A stretch of DNA of 8,795 nucleotides, from positions 1 through 8,795 of the forward strand of contig NZ_JAWDMQ010000050.1 in NCBI RefSeq assembly GCF_046536515.1, written 5' to 3'. Made by a program: the position numbers and the translations under genes. Of the stretch, positions 5,265 through 8,795 are shown one piece after another; position 1 is the stretch's first letter, and each line of letters opens with the position of its first letter. The notes beneath the pieces were generated by a model that made no database searches, was not told the DNA's origin, and saw only the letters and a program-made list of their open reading frames with translations. This DNA is from Caldisphaera sp046536515 (lineage in GTDB: Archaea > Thermoproteota > Thermoprotei_A > Sulfolobales > Acidilobaceae).

Positions 5265-6734
5265 GGAAGATTGCAATAGAGCCTCTCCAATTTCAAATTT
5301 ATCTAGTTGACTATTTAATCCATTACTTAAACTCATAGTCATGTATATTACCTCTTTATCTTTGGCGCTCCTCAATGCATGTATAATTTTTGTGTTAGCA
5401 TTGAGCAAAACGCTGTTAGGTATCAAAGATGGCGATTGTGTTGATATGACAAAGCTTAACCCGTATTTTCTCGATTGAGACATAATCTGTCCTATTAAGC
5501 TACCTCCTTCGCTATCAAAATAGTTTTGAGCCTCATCTATAACTATTAACAATTTCTTATCATACCTTTTCCTTTTAAGATATATCATAGCTAAGAAGAG
5601 TAATGCATAAGACTTCCTAGCGTTTAGGCTTTCTATTTCATCTAATCTCAAAACATTTATTCCTTTATTTAAGCTAAGCGTTTGTTTTATATTGCCTTTA
5701 TTCGTTATATTTTTCAAAGCCTCTATTTTTCTTAAAAGACCCCTTTTTACGTCTCTATCCCACCTAGCCTCTTCGCTATACCTCTCTATTTTTTCTATTA
5801 AATTTCCTATAGATGAAGGGTTTTCTCCTTGGATTACCTTCATTAAAAGATATTGCTGAGGTTCTGTCAAACCTAAACCGTTGCTTAAAGAATCTATCAA
5901 TACATCACGCCTTTTATTAAACTCATCAATTTTAAAAGGATCTATATTAAACTCTACAGGAGAAATAATGCTTGCTTTTTCTATCAAATCGGAAAATTCT
6001 CCCGTCCAATCCATTATTAAAACATCAAAAACATTTGATGCCCTATAAGCAAGAGTAGCTGCAGTTGTAGATTTACCTGTTCCCGTTGAACCGAATATTG
6101 CTACATGGGATTCTATATCATTTTCATTTAAGTAGACTTCTTTATTATATGCATTATCAAATGTCTTCCCTATATAAATTCCTTCGTTTAATGATATCCC
6201 TTTATCTGAAGGGGCTATTAATATTTCTCCTTTTCCTATAGGGCTTATATTATCAATTGCCTTTATTAAACCTTCTTTTTCTTCATCATTTACTTCTTTA
6301 ATCCTAACATTTTTAAAAGAAGTAGAAATTAAAGTCTTAAACACTTCTCTTTCAATATCTACTTCTTTTTTATCTTTAGACCCTATAGCTACAAAGGTTC
6401 TAGTATATCCCCCCGATGATATTGAAACAGATCCGTATTTTATAATATTACTTTTAGATCTATCCTTTATTATACTAGATATAACTTTACCCGTTTCCTC
6501 CTTTTCTTCTTTACTCCCATTTATCTCTAATTCTATTGCATCATAGTTGCCTTTTGCATTTTTTACATTTTTAATTTTATTAAATCTCATAATAAAAGGT
6601 ATTGCAATTAAAAGCGGTAAAAAATACAATACATAATTATAATAAAATTTTATTTTAAATCCCCACATAACAATAAATATTGCAGCTAAACCTATTAAAG
6701 GCCTAAAATATCTAGGAACTCTATCTAGTATCAT
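5127..6734 (-). CDS. Membrane-anchored HerA/VirB4-type ATPase, CedB-like
   Basis: A 535-residue ATPase of the HerA/FtsK/VirB4 superfamily, hexameric motors that move DNA. Two hydrophobic segments at about residues 12-28 and 33-49 should anchor it in the membrane, with the rest in the cytosol. Residues 215-223 are Walker A (GSTGTGKST, K221), followed by IMDWTGEF (240-247). Walker B is LLIVIDEAQNYF (395-406, D400/E401). SQSRKYG (419-425) and STQSP (431-435) are typical HerA positions, and GEALLQSSSIPNP (483-495) matches the end of the core. Membrane helices rule out classical soluble HerA, and no nurA or mre11/rad50 is adjacent. The architecture resembles CedB, the ATPase of the crenarchaeal Ced DNA-import system; cedA-type genes are not in the window, so this remains an inference. 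The last 33 codons or so beyond the core are antisense to the kinase gene. A TATA-like box and GGTGGGAG precede the ATG. Confidence 0.85.
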   Translation of the reverse strand: MILDRVPRYFRPLIGLAAIFIVMWGFKIKFYYNYVLYFLPLLIAIPFIMRFNKIKNVKNAKGNYDAIELEINGSKEEKEETGKVISSIIKDRSKSNIIKYGSVSISSGGYTRTFVAIGSKDKKEVDIEREVFKTLISTSFKNVRIKEVNDEEKEGLIKAIDNISPIGKGEILIAPSDKGISLNEGIYIGKTFDNAYNKEVYLNENDIESHVAIFGSTGTGKSTTAATLAYRASNVFDVLIMDWTGEFSDLIEKASIISPVEFNIDPFKIDEFNKRRDVLIDSLSNGLGLTEPQQYLLMKVIQGENPSSIGNLIEKIERYSEEARWDRDVKRGLLRKIEALKNITNKGNIKQTLSLNKGINVLRLDEIESLNARKSYALLFLAMIYLKRKRYDKKLLIVIDEAQNYFDSEGGSLIGQIMSQSRKYGLSFVISTQSPSLIPNSVLLNANTKIIHALRSAKDKEVIYMTMSLSNGLNSQLDKFEIGEALLQSSSIPNPIIVKIDPINKEGNKINKILIKKPIDFNSKIERSNLIKDNV

Positions 6735-6753
6735 AATCTCCCACCTTTTTTAA

Positions 6754-6764
6754 TAAATATAAAG
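6754..6764 (-). promoter_or_regulatory. Putative TATA box of the HerA-type ATPase gene
   Basis: Minus strand CTTTATATTTA is centred about 25 bases before the ATG at 6734, fitting an archaeal TATA box with a start site at or next to the start codon. GGTGGGAG just before the ATG could still serve as a ribosome binding site if transcription starts further upstream. Confidence 0.45.
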
Positions 6765-6812
6765 GAGAGAGGGTCTGGAAACTAATACATGCTAAAGTTA
6801 AAAAGTACTGAA

Positions 6813-6821
6813 ATTTAATAA
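6813..6821 (+). promoter_or_regulatory. Putative TATA box of the molybdopterin-domain gene
   Basis: ATTTAATAA is centred about 23 bases before the ATG at 6840 and only about 14 before the GTG at 6831. The usual TATA-to-start spacing therefore favours a leaderless mRNA beginning at ATG 6840, three codons into the longest reading frame. This and the divergent box at 6754-6764 share a 96-base intergenic region. Confidence 0.4.
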
Positions 6822-6830
6822 AAAGCTCGA

Positions 6831-7844
6831 GTGAATATTATGGAAATAAGCGGTTGCAAATCATATTATAATAATTTACTTGAAGGCTTAAACATACCAA
6901 TAGTTTTTGAATGTGGAGGGTCAATAAAAATAAAAGACTTTAATGATATAAAAAACATTGCATTAGAATCAATCAATGCCTTAAATGAATTATTTGATTA
7001 TAATTTCAGGCTTGGAAGCTATATTGAAAAAGAATTTATAGGAAGGAGCTTTAACTTGCATAAGTTCAAAATAAACGAATTTGATGGAATATTAAGAATT
7101 GTTGAAAAAAATGGGTATTTTTTAAACACGAGTGGAGTAATGTTTTCCTCCGTATTAAATAAATTAAATGAAAATATAAAAAATGAACTAATTAAAGGAA
7201 AAGTCTTAGAAAAAGGAGAAAAGATGGAGCCAATTTTTTTAGAAAAGAATTGTTCTTCTTTTGAAAAGCCTGTCGGTCAAAAAGAAATACAGAGGTTTGT
7301 TATTTATGTTGCTGAAGAAGAAGTACCAAATGTTGATTTAAATAAATACAAGTTAAGCATAAAAGGGAATGTGATAAAAGAAGTAGAATTAACTTATAAC
7401 CAATTAGAAGAGCTTTCAAGAGATATCGGAGAAAAGGACTTTCATTGTGTTACAGGATGGAGTGTTAAGGGAAAAAGATGGAAAGGGATTAATTTATTGG
7501 ATCTAATAAATTTATCAGGACTAAAGAGCGATTCAAAGTGGATTATTGCTAACAGCATATCTGGCTACTCATCAACAATACCTATTGAAAAAGATATATT
7601 AGAGAACACTTATGTTGTAATAGAAATGGACGGAAGAAAATTAAATCCAGAATCAGGTTTTCCTGCTAGGATTTATTCTCCGGATCTTTTTGGCTGGAAG
7701 GGGTCAAAATGGTTATCTTCCCTTCACATATCAGATAAATACATAGATGGTTATTGGGAAGCGCTGTCTTATCATGAAAGGGGAAAGGTCTTATCAAATG
7801 AAAGGTTTAAAATTAGAAACCCTGAAGTGAAGGATTTGTGTTAA
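6831..7844 (+). CDS. Sulfite-oxidase-like molybdopterin oxidoreductase with an unrecognised N-terminal domain
   Basis: Residues from about 150 to 330 form a sulfite-oxidase-type molybdopterin-binding domain (COG2041-like). Visible are FVIYVAEEEVPNVD (156-169), the cofactor cysteine in DFHCVTGWSVKGKRWKG (C206), SISGYSSTIP (242-251), LFGWKGSKWLSSL (286-298) and the closing DGYWEALSYHERG (306-318). This is very close to the small stand-alone sulfite oxidase-like oxidoreductases. There is no twin-arginine signal, unlike YedY/MsrP, so the protein should act in the cytosol. The natural substrate is unknown. Residues 1-145 are an added domain I do not recognise. A faint likeness to FdhD (PIVFECGG at 23-30, FNDIKNIAL at 37-45, NTSGVMFSS at 99-107) is noted, but the CxxC and the EDxGRHNA motif of FdhD are missing. 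The start is GTG 6831 or, by promoter spacing, ATG 6840. A strong hairpin follows the stop. Confidence 0.85.
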   Translation: MNIMEISGCKSYYNNLLEGLNIPIVFECGGSIKIKDFNDIKNIALESINALNELFDYNFRLGSYIEKEFIGRSFNLHKFKINEFDGILRIVEKNGYFLNTSGVMFSSVLNKLNENIKNELIKGKVLEKGEKMEPIFLEKNCSSFEKPVGQKEIQRFVIYVAEEEVPNVDLNKYKLSIKGNVIKEVELTYNQLEELSRDIGEKDFHCVTGWSVKGKRWKGINLLDLINLSGLKSDSKWIIANSISGYSSTIPIEKDILENTYVVIEMDGRKLNPESGFPARIYSPDLFGWKGSKWLSSLHISDKYIDGYWEALSYHERGKVLSNERFKIRNPEVKDLC

Positions 7845-7867
7845 TTGTTAACCCCCCGGTTAACAAT
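7844..7867 (+). terminator. Perfect hairpin after the molybdopterin-domain gene
   Basis: ATTGTTAACC (7844-7853) and GGTTAACAAT (7858-7867) form a perfect ten-base-pair stem with a CCCC loop. It begins on the last base of the stop codon and is followed by GATTTTTC. This looks like a terminator or mRNA 3'-end stabiliser for the plus-strand gene. Archaeal termination mainly needs the T-run, so the hairpin may instead protect the transcript end. Confidence 0.6.
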
Positions 7868-7883
7868 GATTTTTCATTAGCAA

Positions 7884-7924
7884 GCATGGTAATAAAAAAG
7901 TGAAGTTTAAATCTTTTACCATGC
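7884..7924. repeat. Inverted repeat GCATGGTAA/TTACCATGC
   Basis: A perfect nine-base inverted repeat (7884-7892 and 7916-7924) enclosing 23 AT-rich bases, in the convergent intergenic region. Weak internal pairing (AAAAG with CTTTT) could extend the stem. It may be a second transcript-end structure or a protein-binding palindrome; nothing further identifies it. Confidence 0.45.
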
Positions 7925-7930
7925 CTTAAA

Positions 7931-7959
7931 AGGTTTGTTGCTTCTTTATCAACAAATCT
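7931..7959 (-). terminator. Hairpin beyond the 3' end of the membrane-protein gene
   Basis: Read on the minus strand, AGATTTGTTG (7959-7950) pairs with CAACAAACCT (7940-7931), with one wobble pair and a nine-base loop. TTT follows directly, so the last stem base plus these gives a TTTT run. It lies about 28 bases beyond the stop codon of the minus-strand gene and could end its transcript. Confidence 0.45.
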
Positions 7960-7986
7960 CATGCAAATAAACATTTAATTATTGAT

Positions 7987-8795
7987 TTAAATTTTTAAAA
8001 TTAAGAACCCATTATTACAAGACGGATATATAAGGGCATTTTGCTTGAGCATTTCAACAAGGTCGTAAGGATCCTTTAAGAATACCCTTGCTATGTTTAA
8101 AGACTTTTCTGGATCTTCTATGCAACAAAAAACAACTGCTGATGAAGCTGCATTGTATTTCTGCATAAATTCTTTATCAATAAAGTCATTCATCTCAATA
8201 ACTAAGCTGATTCTTTTTGACAACTTCTTTATTACATTTATTAGATCTATGTTTGCTAATGAATCTTTGTTTAACTTTATCAATAAATCTTTTTCACCTT
8301 TTAGCTCATTACTTAAATTATTTAAAAAATTTATACTATAATATAAATCTTTTTCTGTCAAATCTACACAATAGCTTGATTCCTTACAATTTGGTTTTTC
8401 GCTTATACCTATTTCAATATAATCTTCCAATTTAACAGGGTTATATTTTCCATATACCCATAAAATAAAGGGCCTTTCAACTTTTATTTTCCCTTTTCCT
8501 TCAGCGCATATAAGATCTCTATTACCTATAGATGACATTAATATTTTACCCTTTAATTCCAAACCGTTGCAATCATCAATATAAATAGGCCTTTCAATTA
8601 AATAGAAAGAAACAATAAAGAAACCAATAGGCCCTAAAGAAGATAATATCCCCAATAATGATGATTTCAAAAATTTTCTTTCAGTAGAAGACAAAAAACT
8701 ACTTATTAAGGAGAGAAGAAAATATGCTAAAAGAAACCTGTAATTGAAATAATTAATTATTAAAATTGAAGACAATACAACTGCTGTTATAGCTA
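7987..8795 (-). CDS. Unrecognised membrane protein with a cysteine-rich soluble domain, 5' end cut
   Basis: I do not recognise this protein. The minus-strand frame stays open to the window edge, so the gene probably starts outside. A TTG at 8775 is the first candidate start inside the window and would give 262 residues, but the codons before it (AITAVV) continue a hydrophobic helix. Counting from that TTG, two or three membrane segments are visible at about 1-10 (continuing upstream), 13-29 and 36-60. A soluble domain of about 200 residues follows, ending in GFLILKI. It has eight cysteines, including CKESSYC and the adjacent pair FCC, and alternates hydrophobic strands and lysine-rich helices (ISLVIEMNDF, SAVVFCCIED). 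No catalytic or nucleotide-binding motif is seen. Whether it belongs with the HerA-type ATPase on the same strand is unknown, since the oppositely oriented molybdopterin-domain gene separates them. Confidence 0.75.
   Translation of the reverse strand, partial: AITAVVLSSILIINYFNYRFLLAYFLLSLISSFLSSTERKFLKSSLLGILSSLGPIGFFIVSFYLIERPIYIDDCNGLELKGKILMSSIGNRDLICAEGKGKIKVERPFILWVYGKYNPVKLEDYIEIGISEKPNCKESSYCVDLTEKDLYYSINFLNNLSNELKGEKDLLIKLNKDSLANIDLINVIKKLSKRISLVIEMNDFIDKEFMQKYNAASSAVVFCCIEDPEKSLNIARVFLKDPYDLVEMLKQNALIYPSCNNGFLILKI

Noticed and set aside
8093..8435. Two plus-strand open frames opposite the partial membrane-protein gene
   Set aside because: Both are low-complexity (Leu, Phe, Asn, Ser) translations of the antisense strand. 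The minus-strand frame is longer, reaches the edge and has a sensible helix pattern.
1..8795. CRISPR array
   Set aside because: No evenly spaced direct repeat of 24-37 bases is visible anywhere; the repeats seen are inverted repeats.

Overview
The window looks like chromosomal DNA from a thermophilic crenarchaeon (Thermoproteota). The signs are an AT-rich composition (roughly one third G+C by eye), heavy use of AGG/AGA and ATA codons, TATA-like boxes about 25 bases upstream of start codons, GTG and TTG starts, and the gene set: a two-protein cobalamin-independent methionine synthase, an AK6/Fap7-type adenylate kinase and a membrane-anchored HerA-type ATPase. A low-GC member of the Sulfolobales or Acidilobales would fit, but the genus cannot be read from this sequence.

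Layout. Bases 1-1202 (minus) encode an essentially complete acetyl-CoA acetyltransferase-type thiolase. About 400 bases without a gene follow. They hold a GC-rich, strongly folded segment (about 1262-1545) whose two outer hairpins resemble each other and the ends of IS200/IS605-family elements, so I read it as a non-autonomous or decayed copy. Bases 1609-5264 (plus) form a compact four-gene cluster: a MetE N-terminal-domain homologue, a catalytic MetE protein with all zinc ligands, a PurM/HypE-superfamily protein, and an AK6-type adenylate kinase. Genes overlap or lie about 11 bases apart, so one transcript is likely.

The adenylate kinase gene runs tail to tail into a HerA/VirB4-type ATPase (5127-6734, minus), with a 138-base antisense overlap. 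That ATPase has two predicted N-terminal membrane helices and resembles CedB of the crenarchaeal DNA-import (Ced) system. A 96-base divergent promoter region separates it from a plus-strand gene (6831-7844) that joins an unrecognised N-terminal domain to a sulfite-oxidase-like molybdopterin domain. A convergent intergenic stretch (7845-7986) carries three inverted repeats. The window ends in a partial, unrecognised membrane protein (7987 to the edge, minus).

How the genes work together. The clearest functional unit is methionine synthesis: the two MetE-like proteins probably form one enzyme. The PurM-like ATPase and the kinase are operon partners whose link to methionine is unproven. The other genes look like separate transcription units.
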